A DNA stretch of 64,000 nt from Cryptomeria japonica. Taxonomy: Eukaryota > Streptophyta > Pinopsida > Cupressales > Cupressaceae. Positions within the stretch are counted from its first letter, which is position 1. Each line of letters opens with the position of its first letter. Made by a program: the position numbers and the translations under genes. The stretch covers positions 597,437,335-597,501,334 of the forward strand of contig NC_081415.1 of NCBI RefSeq assembly GCF_030272615.1. The letters run 5' to 3'. Positions 47,421-61,007 of the stretch are shown in pieces. Below the pieces are notes generated by a model, which saw nothing but the letters and a program-made list of their open reading frames with translations, was not told the origin of the DNA and did no database searches.

Positions 47421-49236
47421 ATAGGTTGTAAGATATAAGGTTTAGGGTATAGGAAACAAGATTGACGGTACAAAGGGTTAAGGTTACTGGTCGTATTGAT
47501 ACTTCCATCTATCTCTCCATCTAGTACAAATATATTTACTTTCAATGAAGCGTTTACACATAAGAATACAAATAAATGAAATAACATTAATTCAACTGAA
47601 TTACGATTATAATATTCAATAATTACATGGCTTCCAATAGTACAAATGAAGTACATAAATTACAATGCCAAGGTTACATAGTTACTCATACAATGACCAC
47701 ATGGGTCTCAAATGTACAATAGTCACGAACATGAGATGATACACAAATCATGAACCACAAGAACACAAACAAAGCCAATCCTCGCATGAAGGTACAAACA
47801 AGGATATCCGATGGGAAGTGGCACTACCACCTGACCATGTGATCCCAAAATGGAATCATCCCACCATGCTAGGAGATAGCAGAAGACCCTCAAGCAAGCA
47901 TAAACAAGAAAAGTATGACAGTACAAGATGACTCCACAATACTCATGTGACTCGAACTCACAATACACTAGTGACCCTAAAGAGAGAGTGTCATTGCATG
48001 GCTTAAGATGGTTACCCTAGGTAGGCCTCCATAGGTCCCGCCCTCCATCCTGAGTTATCTTGGTAACCTTTCCTGAACCCTCGGCTCCATCTAATTATCA
48101 TGCAGACCCTACAAACTCTTCATGAAGACAAGGTGGTAGGTTTTCCATTCTAGGCCTTCCCATTACATCTTGAGCCTATACGACCACTCAACCATGTGCG
48201 GGGTACAATGACTTAATTAGCATTACAACTACCCACCCCCTATGTTGGGTCTCAAATCAACAGATTGGATAGGTTCTAGAGAAATGCCAACTCCTATGAT
48301 CAAACCCTCCAATTGACTTGGCCAACTTATAGAGTGAACCTATTGGGTTACTAACTCTCTCACTTTAGGCTCTACAGGACCTAGGCGGGTATACCTATTC
48401 ACTAGTTGTTTTCAATGACTAGTGCCTATATGCCTTTTATAGCAGATTAAGTATCTTAATCTGGCTTCCTCCTATCTTAGAATGGCATAAGTTCCTAGGA
48501 TGGAGATATAGTAGATGAGTTCAAGATTGCTGTTGTAGAAGTTATTTGATCTTTGTGCTTAGAATTTTATATGTATACACTATTGTTAACTTACTCTATA
48601 TTTCCTACTCAACTACTCCTATTGTTGTTTGTTCAGTTGTGAATTTTGTAAACTGCAACGAGGGTTGTATTTAATGATCAGTGCCTTTTATGTTTTGGGC
48701 TACAGAGTTAATTACTTCTTTAGGGACTTACTATATGCTGTATGAGACAATGATTAAACCTATCCCTTATAGGTATGTCAATTATTATTTCCTTATGAGT
48801 TCAGTTAATCACTTGTATTATTAAATTGCTTGTGTGTATTTAACCCAAACTTTTATGAGACCACACAAGAAAGAATTATCAGGAACGATTACAATCCACA
48901 GATAAATCTTTTAATTCAATTTGAAATAACACAGAATAAGTACTTAACTGAAAGAATATAAACAATCTTATCTACTATGATAATATCACACACAAATGCC
49001 ACAAAGAGGAATACTCTACAAATTTGGAACAGGAACAAAGATTTGATCTCATATTGATTCTTCAATCTTCGATTATAGTTGATTAGCCAAAGCCGTCTTT
49101 CTATCTAGCAGTATTTCTAATTATATCCCTCTTACAATCCAAAAATCCTTTGCTTTATATATGTAAACCAAGGGTCATGACAAGAGTCGTATCCTTTTTT
49201 TTATACATTAATTAGGAAGATGGCTTGTTAACTAAC
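47421..49236. other. Unassigned region
   Basis: No gene recognised. Moderate GC for this window around 47960-48420 but no long open frame, domain or repeat identified. Confidence 0.4.
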
Positions 49237-52200
49237 CTAAACACGAAGACTAAACATTCCCATGTGTTCGGTATACTTGTCATCTTTGTAAAGCCTGATA
49301 GTGTCAACCAATTTCTTCATTTCAAACTCCTGTAGATTGTATCCCAACAAGATGTAATTCGCCAATGTTGTCGGGTCTTCTTTCTTTTGCAGTTCCTGAA
49401 ATGAGTGCTCTTTAATATTTACCAATTCTATCTTCCACTGATCCAAGGTAATCAATATACCTTCGCTATAAAAAGAGGGCACCCTAGGGGTATTCCCTTC
49501 ATCCAAAGTCTGTATTTCCTTTTCCAACATACTCTCAAATTCTTCATGGGGTCCTATGAAAGTATCAATCTTTGCCTGCTCCTCTGGTGTGACGTCAGTG
49601 ATTCCTTTGACTCTGGATGCAAGCTACTTATGCTGATCAAAAGCCTTCATAGTTCTATTATATGTAAACCAATATTTTTCTGTAGCAGGCATCATTGATT
49701 TAAACCTGTGATCAATTATGTCATTGACCACCTTATACATCTTCTGCTTCATATCTTCAACCTGCTTGGTAGCCTTTTCTTCTTTGTATTTCCAGTACAA
49801 GGCATCTGAGATATCATCCAAGCTTTGACCTGTGGGATATGCAACATATTCACTTATGGGAGTTCCTATCCCATGCTGCAGTATCCTTGTTTGTAGCCTC
49901 TGGTTTTCATCTTTAGTCTTTTCATATAAACCCTTATAAGTAATATTTTCCCTAACCAAAAACTCTGTCTGATCCACATTTAGCCTGGCTACATCCAAAT
50001 TCAATTTTGCTGTGACCCTAGGGTCAGTCTTCCCTACCTGATGGACCATAAGGTGTCCAAAGGTTTCTTCTGTATCCATAATAATTGGCCTTTTCCCTTT
50101 CGGATACAGTGCCCATTGCAAAAGAAATTTTTGATCAGGATGATATCCTGAACTTGTAAACAATTTATCTACTTCTTGCGGTAGTACCTGTTGGTTTGGG
50201 TCTTGCTTCTTCAAGAATCTATCAAACATAAGTGCTGAATTCATGTCCCAACCTAAAAAGATGATGACACCAGCCTCTTTTAGCATCTTCCTCCCTTTTT
50301 CAGGGGTCATATCCTTCATGGGAGTATCTATCTCATCCTGTAGCCTTTTCATCTGCTCTTCTTCTAGTTTCCCAGCCATACTTCTTCTCACATGAGCCCC
50401 TTTGTACTGGTATAAGAATGAAAGGAATTCTTTTGAGGAAGTGAATCCTTCTTCTGCAACAAAATCTTCATGTTCTATCATCCTTATATCAACCACTTCC
50501 CTAATATTGAATTCACCAGTTTCCATATCTACTTCTACCTCAAAGCCAAGGGGATAGTCTTCTCTAGGGGAGTCAACAGGGATGCTACTAGTAGTTGATT
50601 TTGGTGACATGTGAGCTAATGGCTCACTGTCTCTTCTAGTTTTGATAAAATGGAGGAACTGTGGGGGCACTCTATGCATAATTTCTGCCTCATGCTGAAG
50701 CAGTTTTTTAGCTATCTCCAAAGGATCTTGGAGGTCTCCAAGTAAGTTTCCATCCACTTTCCCCCTCACTCTCTTCCACTTGAAATCTTCCCAAGTCATC
50801 TGAAATGTTTCTCTCAAGGCCTTGACTTCCTCCCTTTCAAGATTCCTGATTAAATCATCTGGCATTTGAGCCACATGTATTCCAGCCCTTAGTTTCTGAG
50901 ATGTCCTTGCAGCTTTCACATATCCCTCAGGATCAAAGTTCTCTCTAGGATTACCCAGAGTCATGCCATAATAATCTAACTTATTCTGAAGTAAATGATA
51001 ACTTTTGGAACTTTTAACAATAAAATCAAAAAATACTAGTAACCCTGGCACAATAGATTGTTTACCAAAATCTGTGAGATGTTTGGCACTGACAGCAGAC
51101 AATTGTCTTACAATCTCCAAACTAGCCACCCTATTTGGCACTATAATTGGGAGCATGTATGGCTTCCCTTCATACCTGAATATTTTGATTTCTGTATGAT
51201 TAGGGTGGCAGTACCAATCACCCCAGTTATGATCAATCTGAGACTCTGGAGAGAAATTTTTCGGCCTGAGGAATCTTTTGATCTTAGGGGACAAAGTATA
51301 GTCTCTATGTTGTCCGAGGGCTGTACTGAGTGGTTTTACAAAGCATTCCTAGAAGTGCCAATATTGGTTGTTTGTAAATATTTGGTCCCATGCAGAGACC
51401 CACAGTTGGACTGGTTTCTTCAAACCACTTTTATCATAAGCTCTGATGCTAAAATCATCTGACCAAAAATTGGACTCTTGTCCACAATAAAGAATAACAT
51501 GCAACAACAAAGAATACAATGAGAATTGAATATTTACAAGGTCTCCTTTTAACTTTTCCAGCCCATGATTTAAGGCTTCTGCAACATAAGTGGCATAATC
51601 AAACAACCTAGGGTCTTTTGATTGTAAGTCAACACATAGAACCATAACCCCAATATCCATGAGAGGATGAGCCTCTAAGCCTAAGACTTGGGCTGCAGCA
51701 TAGTATGTATACTTGAAGTAAGGATGGAATTGGTTGACATCAAAGGGCACCTTGTCAGTTTTACTGAAAGGAATTATGGATCCTCTGACCTTTGGCCGGT
51801 GAATGGGTAATCTCCATTTCCTATAGATGTCCTCTAAATTGAAAAACTCTTGTGACAATTTCTACATGTCAATCTTCTCCTCTACATCCCAGTCTAAATC
51901 AAACACCATATCAATTGTCTGTTTGTTGATTGCCACCATAGGATTTCCTCGATAATCATATATGGTCTTGGTTTCTAGATTATAGGAATCTACTAGGGCT
52001 TTCATTAATTCAACATCTACAAATACATTCGACACTACCAGTTTCCCTAAGTTTCTCTTCCATAGGTTACTTATGGGCTCAGGAGCCTCCCTTCTCTTGT
52101 AACCAAATAAAAACAACTCATGTCCTTTGATCTCAGTCCATATGTCTCCTAGATGTTCAAATCTATCTTCTAACCCTTCCTCTTCATTTTTATTTTCTTG

Positions 52201-52340
52201 GACCTTACACAGGAAGTTGGACATTGGTCCAACAAATCCTGAACTAAAGTTCTACCCTCTTTCTTCTGTCATTTGGGTTTTTCCTCAAGGTTTAATTCTT
52301 TTCCTTTCCTACTCTTTTTAGAAGAAGATGAGGGTTCCAT
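49237..52340 (-). pseudogene. Unrecognised long protein gene (~1,030 codons), broken by TAG codons
   Basis: I do not recognise the family. One frame runs 52224-49237 with internal TAG at 51862-51864, 51349-51351 and 49624-49626. Homology-like flow across each suggests they were sense codons. The natural start is probably ATG 52338-52340 (MEPSSSSKKSRKGKE, a Lys/Ser-rich, possibly nuclear-targeting start), followed by a frameshift near the A-run at ~52282 and a further TAG near 52250. The protein is soluble-looking: no signal peptide or membrane segment is evident. Charged helices occur in the C-terminal third (WKYKEEKATKQVEDMKQKMYKVV, near 49790-49720) and a possible coiled coil (YEKTKDENQRLQTRI) near 49920. 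No zinc finger, RT or transposase motif seen. It may be cargo of a transposon or a decayed lineage-specific gene. Confidence 0.55.
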
Positions 52341-52628
52341 AACTTCAATCAATGTGGGATATCACACTTACTTGGAGAACTGTTAAACTCTTCTGTCTGT
52401 TTGAACTATTCCTTTTGAGCCTCAGCTAGCTCCTTGCAACTTTTTGGATCTTGGCAATTATCTGGTTCTCATGAAAATTTGATCAATTTAGCTGTAATTT
52501 TGTGAGAAACTTGTATCGGATACAATAGTTAATGTCTCTGTGCTTGCAATGGTCACTCAAGTGTTTGAACTTAATTGCAGATGTGACACCTTCAATTCAA
52601 GCTTTTAATTTCTTCGCGGGAACCAATG

Positions 52629-53520
52629 TTTAGCTGAAGTGATTGTGAATTAGCTTTTCGTCGAAACCCTTGTCTTCGGTGGAGTTCTTTAATCTTTCAT
52701 CGAAAGTTATTCTTCATCGACACAACTTACTTTATGTTCTTTCGGGATCGATGAAAGCTTTGTATTGACAAAAACCGCTTTTTCATTGATATACTATCTG
52801 CTTGTTAGAAAATCCTTCCTCTCAGTGAAAAATACATGTCGTTAAGTTATTCCAGGTCCTACTCGATATCAGATTTTCATCGATAAGACCATAACTTCGG
52901 CTGATGACTTAAGTGCTTCCTCGATGTATAATTATCATCGACAAACACTATCGATGAGAATATATTTGGTTTCTTCGATATCATTTCATCAGTAAATGGC
53001 TCTTGTCGAAAAACCATCTTTTAGTTTCCCCGAAACCATCCTTTCTTCGATGAGATCTTTGTCGATGATTTTGTCATGACTCTCATCGAAATTGTATTTC
53101 GATGAGTTTTATGCTTCGATGAAACTTTATGCTGGCCCGCTAAAGTCCTTTTTTTCTTCGATGCCTTTCCTTTATCGATGAAACCCTTCTGTTTTTTATC
53201 AACATATTGCTATCGATAGGATTTGTCTTTCGATGGACATTTTTAGGTTTCACCGGTAGCTTAATTTCCTCACCTTTTGTTTACTTTCCACTTTTTGATG
53301 AAACTGGAGCATCGATGAGTCATTTCTTTCATCTACCGAAAGAGATATTTCACCGAAGTCATTTTAACTTAGTGCTTTACACTTTATGTTTCATTTCGAT
53401 GAAACTATCCTTTCGGTGAGACTCTTCTTGAGGTGTTCGATGTAATATGTTGGCCGATGATCTTTTAGTATTGATGAAATATTTTAAGTTTCATCGATAT
53501 TTTTCATATGACCCTTATAA
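52629..53520. repeat. Cluster of ATCGATGA / TTTCATCGA words
   Basis: More than twenty TCGATGA or TCATCGA words in both orientations within ~0.9 kb, irregularly spaced every 20-50 bp. It lies just upstream of the unrecognised gene. Near its left edge the minus strand reads AAACATTGGTTCCCGCGAAG, which could be an LTR end plus a primer site, but I cannot assign the tRNA. Confidence 0.7.
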
Positions 53521-55285
53521 GGGAAAAAATATAAACAATCTCCTAATTTTGCACCAACTTTTTACACCTTTAGGAAGATTTCTAATTTTAAATCTATTGT
53601 TCAACACCCTAATCAATTATTAGATTATCACTTATTAACTGAATTTCCAGGGGTTATTTTGCCAACCACTTCGAGTGCACCCCCCACTCGAAAGCCACTC
53701 TCTCATAGGACACTAACAAATACGGTCTCTCTACGAGGACCTTATGGAAAAACTGATAGCTATATCTAATCCTGACAAAAAATACAAGTGAAGAAAACAC
53801 AATTCAATAAGCTAGGATTAACCATTTGGAACAAAACACATAACGATTTACATCAACAAGGTTACACAAACAACACCTGATCAAGAGGGTACAACAACCA
53901 TTATGACATGACGACAACTCAAAACAAGAATTGCAATGCAAATAAGCTCTTACCAAAGATACCATTTACACTAAAGATCCTAATACATGCAATATTTTTA
54001 AAATAGTAAAAATCATTAAATACTTGCAAATATCAATATTCAAGAATTATAGAAAATACAACTATGTTGATAAAAGGAATTAAAACTCAAATTTGAAAAC
54101 TAGAAATTAAAAACAAGAAGAATCGAATTTCTAAATTATAAATCAATCTCCTCCAAATTTTTACAAACTAAATCAGGGAAGAGTTTAAACAACCAAAATT
54201 TAATCAGTTTCCCAAATTTAAAATAATTTTAAAACTCCCCAAACATAGATCTTTCAAAAAAAATCAACACACAGAGAGGTATTTCCCAAGCTAAATTTAA
54301 AATTTTCAAAACCAAATAAAGAGAGGAAAACACCCAACCTGTGATAGAAATCCTGGAAGAACACTCTGAAATCAACCTGAGTCAAATCTCCAAGCTCTGA
54401 TTCTGGTTTCCAATCTGGCCTCCAAAATTTCTCCTACTTCTGCATTCCCGTGAGCTCTCAGGCATATATGGAGAAAAATATTTCTAACCTAAACTTTTAG
54501 GTTGAAAAGTTTTTCTCATCCAATCTCAAATTCCAATTTAAAAATTACTTTTTTAATTTCTTCAAAAAGGTAAATGGAAAAGTTATTTTCAAAATTCATT
54601 TCTTTTCTCATGGAATTTAATCAACTCTTTTAAAAAGTTATAAAGGCAATAATTTAAACTCTATTTTTATTTTTTTAAATCTAAAAAGGCAATAGCATGA
54701 AATTAAATTTATTTATTTTCTACTTGATTTAAATATTATCACTTTTCCAAATATAATGCAATTATCAAGTTAAATTTAATAACCTCATTCAATTAACTAA
54801 ATCCATAACAAAAAGGCATATTAATAAATAAATTAAATAAACCAACTATGAAATGACGCCATAAAATCAATTAAATATTCTAACCCACTCGGGCATGCAA
54901 ACTGAGAAAAACCACATGACGACTTTGAAAAAGTCAAATGACCAAGATTTGAAGGATGAACAAACGGAAAGGACGACCAACTGACGACAATCACATGAGT
55001 GAAACTGAGTGTAAAAATTAGGGTCAACAACTATCTCCTCCACTCCCATCAGACAAATAAGGTACGCTCAGACCTATGAAGCCAGGTGGAGATGATACCT
55101 CGTACCTACACGATACTTGTACCTGCAATACCCTGCATCAACGAACCACACATGCATATAGAGATATATAGAATACATGCACATCGATGGAGGAGAATCG
55201 TGATGTTCCCTGTCTCACCGGAGTGAGTGAAGGAAAATCATCCCCTTGCATTCCATACACTTGCAAACACGCAACATATAAATAA
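53521..55285. other. AT-rich region, probably including the far part of chromovirus E's LTR
   Basis: No gene seen. Since copia D (55291-61668) separates it from the chromovirus LTR edge at 61894, part of 54850-55290 is likely LTR sequence of E. The outer edge was not located. Confidence 0.35.
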
Positions 55286-55290
55286 CACAT

Positions 55291-55951
55291 TGTTAAATTC
55301 TGTGAGAAGCAAGAATTGAGCCAGGATCTGATGTCGGTCATAGATCACATGCAACTCCAAGCAACGGATGATCGAAGATCAAGATAGCTGAATGAAGATA
55401 AATCTTATATGAGAGAAAAATAGAGATGAAGAAGAGAATTTAGAGAAGACTCTCACCGAGCTATCACTTCACTTGTGAAGGTGAGAGTATATTGCTTATT
55501 ATATAGAAAAATAATAGCATATACAACCAAGAGGTGCATTAACTCCCACCTCCATAAAAAGTGGGAGGTTTTACCTACTACCCCATAAAAGGTGGGAGGT
55601 TTTTACCTACTTGGTAAATGCCAAAACATGTGGCATAACCTCCTTACATGAAAACAAAAAAGGAGTTATAAGAGGTGGCACATAAGGCCAAAAGAGGGTG
55701 AGAAACCCAACTACCCCATAACCCACTTAGGAAATGACAAAATAGTGGTTATGAGAGGTGGCACAACAAGCCAAAAGAGGGTGTGTAACTCAACTACCCA
55801 TGTGAGGTGGAGAGTTACACATGTAGCTAATGTATTCTGCCACGTGTCCTCATATTAACCACACCTAATAACCTAAGCAAGCTTAATAATATATGTGTAG
55901 GAAAAATAAATACCCCCTAAGATAAGGAAAATAAAAAAACCTACACTAACA
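55291..55951 (-). repeat. 3' LTR of copia D
   Basis: 661 bp. On the plus strand it starts TGTTAAATTCTGTGAGAAGC and ends CCTACACTAACA. A TATA-like TATATAATAA lies on the minus strand near 55506-55497. It contains a duplicated GGGAGGTTTTACCTAC segment. Confidence 0.97.
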
Positions 55952-55962
55952 CCCCTCCTTAA
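55952..55962 (-). promoter_or_regulatory. Polypurine tract of copia D
   Basis: Minus strand TTAAGGAGGGG directly before the LTR start TGTTAGTG. Confidence 0.75.
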
Positions 55963-56106
55963 GCGTAGCTTAGGTGAGTGAAAAGATGGGTCCCGGCAAA
56001 TGAGGCCATGTTAGGTACCCATGTACATAAATATCCCCCCCAAAAGAAGAAGCCCCTCCATAAGAGGAATAGACCCCCCCTAAATAGAGAGAAAAAGAAT
56101 GAAGGA

Positions 56107-59100
56107 CTAAGAAGCCCCTCCTGAAGTAGACACCTTTTGCATCCCAAGCAAAGATCGCAAATGAAGGAACTTGCTTTCAGTGAAAGGTTTGGTGAAGATG
56201 TCCGCAGTTTGCTCCGATGTAGAACAATACTTAAGATCAATGATGCCTTCCTGAATGAGCTCCCGAATATAGTGCATATGTATCTCAATGTGTTTCGTCC
56301 TTTGATGATGAACTGGATTTCTTGAGATCTGTATAGCACTCTGATTATCACAAAAGATGATGGTAGGCTTTCTAACTGGAATACCAAGCTCAGTAAGAAT
56401 ATTTTGAAGCCAAATAGCCTCAGTGGTGGCATTGACTGCCCCTCGATACTCGGCCTCTGTCGATGAAAGAGAAATTGCAGACTGCTTCTTGCTCGACCAA
56501 CAAACTGGACCAGGACCAAGTGAGAAGCAATACCCAGAAGTAGACTTGCGATCCTGAGAATCCCCTGCCCAATCTGAATCCGTATATCCTACCAAGTCAA
56601 TATCCACACCTGCTACATACTGAATTCCATAATTGTGAGTACCTTGAATGTAGTGGAGGATCCTCTTAGCTGCTTTCCAATGCAACTCATGTGGCTCCTG
56701 CATGAATCTAGAGACCATGCCCACAGCATAAGAAATGTTGGGTCTCGTATGAGTCAAATAAATGAGGCTTCCAACAAGCTATCGATATAAAGTGCCATCA
56801 ACCAAGGGTGAAGAGCACTTAGCCTCAAGTTTGACCCCTGACAAAAATGGAGTTGGTGCAGGCTTACAATCAGCCATGTGAAATCTGGAGAGCATATCAA
56901 GTGCATACTTGGGTTGTCCAAGGAAGATTCCTGAAGATGATTGAGTGATCTCAATTCCCAAGAAGTAATGCAGAAGACCCAAGTCTGACATCAAAAATCT
57001 ATCATGTAGAGCAATTTTCACTGCTTTGATGGTGGATGAGTGACTCCCTGTGAGTAACAAGTCATCAACATAGAGAACCAAAAATGTGAGAGTTTCATCC
57101 TGTTGCAGAATGTATACGTTCAGATCAGAATGGCACCGAGTGAAACCAACTGTCAGAAGGAATGAGTCCATCTTGGCATACCAAGCTCGAGGAGCCTGTT
57201 TAAGACCATAGAGAGACTTTTGAAGTCGACACACAAGTGAAGGATCCTGAACAAACCCCTGTGGTTGCTCCATGTAGATTTCCTCCTGAAGTTCACCATG
57301 AAGAAATGCACTCTTCACATCCATCTGATGAACTTCCCAACGATGGGCAGCAGCTATAGCAAGAACAAGTCGGATGGAATTCATCTTAGCAACTGGAGCA
57401 AAAGTCTCAGAGTAATCAACCCCTGGAACTTGGGAAAAACCTTTTGCTACCAAGCGAGCCTTATACTTATCAACCGACCCATCCGCTGCAAATTTTGTTC
57501 GATAGATCCACTTGCATCGAACAAGTTTCCTTCCCTTAGGAAGAGGAACTAAATCCCATGTGTGATTCCTTTCCAAGGAATTGAACTCTTCTTGCATTGC
57601 AGCATCCCACTCAGGAACACCTGAAGCTTCTCGAAAGGACTGTGGATCAGAAGCTGAAGCAATGAAGAGATGTGGAGCTTGCTGAAATTGTGACCTTGTT
57701 CTTCTAGTATCTAATGGATCACCAAGCCAATCTCCTGCTGACTCAAATGTTTGTCGAGCCCAAAGAGGCACTGAGGCTGGAGAGTCTGGGGGAGAATCAT
57801 CAGCCTCTGAATGATGACTATGAGAGGAATGTGAATCCTCATCATCACTGTCACCATCTGAAGTAGAGGAAGAAGACTCCTCATCAAGATTAGGAGGATT
57901 AAGATCCTCTGAAGAACTGTCATCATAATGCAATTTCTCCAATGTGATAGTGGATGGAGAAGTGGTATGAGAATAACTTGAAGAACTCTCCTCAAAACGA
58001 ACACTCCTCTCAATGAACAACTCATGAGTAGTGGGATGGAGAAGCCTATACCCTTTGACATCATCTGGATATCCAACAAATATGCAAGGCTTACTCTGCA
58101 GATCCATAGCCTTGCGTTTTTCAGCTGGAATGTGGGCCCATGCAAGAGAACCAAACACTCTAAAGTGTTTAACTGTGGGTTTTCGACTAGTCCAAGCTTG
58201 AAAGGGAGTTACCCCCTTCACAGCTTTATGAGGAACTCGATTCTGGATGTAACATGCACAGTTGATGGCCTATGCCCAATACTGAGGTGCCAAAGACTTG
58301 GAGTGAATCATACAATTAGCCATCTCCTTCAAGGACCTATTCTTTCGTTCTGCTACACCATTTTGTTGAGGACTGTATGGAACTGTGTGCTGCATGTTGA
58401 TACCTTCTAAAGCACAAAACTGTTCAAACTGATTATTAACATATTCACCCCCATTATCTGTACGCAGAATCTTGATGAACTTCCCAGATTGTTTCTCTGC
58501 AAAAGCTTTGAAATCTAGAAAATTTTCAAAGACTTCAGACTTTTGTTTGAGAAAGTAAACCCATGTATATCTGGAAAAGTCGTCAATAAATGTCAAGACA
58601 TATCTAGCCTTGCTGAAGGATGGTTGTGGAAATGGTCCTGCCAAGTCACTATGTACCAACTCCAATAGTTGTGTAGCTCTCCAAGCTTTACCTATATCAT
58701 ACTTCTCCTCTGGATGCTTACCAAGAATGCACCCCTGGCAAACTCCATCAGAAAATCGAATAGAAGGCAACCCTGAAACCATTTCTTGTTGACTGAGTTG
58801 TTGCAAGTAACGGTAGTTCAAGTGGCTAAACCGTTGATGCCACAAACAACTCACCTCATTTGCATGAGTGAGTAAAACTGTCGAAGGAGAGTTAGGAACA
58901 AAGTGAGAAAACTGATATAATCTAGAATGATGATCTGCTTTTCCCACAACAACAGTAGACCCATTATGCATTTCGCTGATTACCACTGCATCTGGTGTGA
59001 ACTCAACTCGCTTGCCAGAACCAGTGTGAGTGATCTGATAAACAGATAGGAGATTAGTTGATAAAGATGGAACACAAAGGACATCTTGAAATGTTCCTTC

Positions 59101-60231
59101 ACCCACATCAACAGACCCTCTCCCATGCACTTCAACAGGAGTGTCATCACCCATTAGGATGGAAGGCATAGAACATGGCTCTAAAGATGTGAAATCATCT
59201 TCTGAAGAAGCCATGTGGTGTGAAGCACCTGAGTCAATTATCCAAGAATTTGGTTGTGAAGCAATAGCAACTAGGGCCTTACCCTTTCCTTTCCCCTTAC
59301 TCTTATCTATGTCCTTAGAAGATCCTTCCAATGAACTTTGTTTGACTGAATCAGGAACCTTGATATTATTCTTTTCAAGAAGATTTGAAAGGTGATCAAT
59401 TTGTTTCTTTAAACACTTATGTTCATCATGACCAGGCCTCTTACAATAAGAACACTTGACCTTCTCCTTCTTAGGTTGTTCACCTTTTGATAAAGAGGTC
59501 TCATTGTCTGCTTTTGAAGTAGCAGATTTCTGATCTTTCTTCTTCTCTCCTTGGTTCTTTTGTTTCTTATCTTGCTTACTAGACCCTTTCCGTTCTTTTG
59601 TGCCTTGATTTACAACTAAGGCATGTGACTTAGAGGGCTTTATTGTACCCATTTGAACCAATTTGTCCTGCTCCCTAGTGAGTTCTACAGCAAAATCATC
59701 TAAAGAAGGCATTTTGAATGTGGTACCTAGGGCACATTTGGTAGCATAGAATGTAGAAACAAACACTGAATAGTTAGGACCAAGCTTAGAAAGAATACTC
59801 AAGATCAGTTGCTTATCATCTTTCTTAGTTCCACACTATTCCAACTGCAATCTTATAGACTTAAGTTTAGTGAAGAAGTCTTGTATAGTATCAAAATTGG
59901 TTGGATTCAACCCTATGAGTTCATTCTCCAATTGATGACCTCTTAGTTCATCCTGCTTACCAAAGAGGTTTCCCAAAGTAGTCCATACTGCATTTGGTGT
60001 AGTAGCAGATTCAATGTGAAAAAGAAGGTCAGGAGAGACTGACATGCACAATGTACCAAAAGCTTCATCACATTTATTAAACCATTTAATCTTTTTTGCA
60101 GCATCTTGAGGTTCAGTTTCAAGTCCCATAGTAACACGATGATATCCATGTCTTTTCAGATATATTATCATCTTAGATTTCCATTCAAAGTAATTATATG
60201 GTGTTAAAAGTGGAATTGTAGATGCATCCAT
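56107..60231 (-). pseudogene. gag-pol: Copia D gag-pol polyprotein
   Basis: Ty1/copia polyprotein in the order gag, protease, integrase, RT, RNase H. ATG at 60231. A UBN2-type gag domain is followed by a CX2CX4HX4C knuckle (59454-59413) and protease DSGASHH near 59235. The integrase has a zinc finger (LWHQRFSHLN ... CQGC), HSDLAGPF, TDNGGEY and PQQNGVAER. RT has YKARLVAKG and YVDD at 57072-57061. RNase H has DSDWAGD, STEAEY and FCDNQSA. A Ser/Asp-rich linker lies near 57980-57800. The only interruptions are three in-frame TAG codons (59836, 58270, 56779), at least two at positions where related proteins have Gln. No frameshift. Full length for the family. Confidence 0.95.
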
Positions 60232-60994
60232 GATAGCAGAAAAGAAGATTGCAAAGAGTCAAGAAGAGTGCAAGACACAAGAGACACCCCCCCTTTTCAC
60301 TAGTCTTTGAAATCACCCCCCCCCAAATATTACAAGGTTGGCACTTTATAATGAGTGCATTTACAAGGCTTTTATCAGATTACAATGCTTTCTAAGGCTT
60401 TAATGGCCAAAATAGAAAGTTTAAATACATATAAATTTAACACAAAATCTGAAAAAATTAGCCTTATTGCTGCTCAATGTATCTTAATACCTTTCCAACA
60501 ACTATTCATTTTTGTAAAATAGAGTTGTGAAAAGAAAGATATGATCTATAGAAGGGAAAAAAACATGCAGCTGATTCAACCTGCAATATCTAAAAAAGAA
60601 GGGTAGAATATTTCAATAAGACCTGCAATTATGAAGAGTGCTCATTTCCAGCTTTCCGTCAAGTACTCTGATTTTTTTTACTGTGTTCTCCAAACTCTGA
60701 ATTTGGTGAAATAAAAGTCACTTATGATTTTCACAAGCCTTTTGGACACTCTGGAAATGCTAAAGAAGCCTCCAATATTACCAAAAAATGCTGCAATCAC
60801 CCAGATCTCAAAGAACACATATATAAAACCAGATTTAACTAGAAGCTTATTTTCCTTTAAACTGTTCTGATTCTCCAGATCACACAAAAATGCAGGAGAA
60901 GAGCATACTTGGTTTTTAAGAAAAATATTAGCTATCTAACAATCTCAAATCTCTCAAATAAATCAGAAAAGCAATGAGCTATACCAGACAACAC
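60232..60994 (-). other. Copia D leader
   Basis: Non-coding stretch between primer site and gag start, with two C-runs (about 60287-60325). Confidence 0.7.
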
Positions 60995-61007
60995 GGCTCT
61001 GATACCA
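60995..61007 (-). promoter_or_regulatory. Primer-binding site of copia D (tRNA-iMet)
   Basis: Minus strand TGGTATCAGAGCC, directly abutting the 5' LTR. This is the canonical initiator-methionine tRNA primer site of plant copia elements. Confidence 0.95.

Noticed and set aside
46446-47480. TTTAGGG-like words suggesting interstitial telomere repeats
   Set aside because: Only a few imperfect, irregular copies; not a tandem array.
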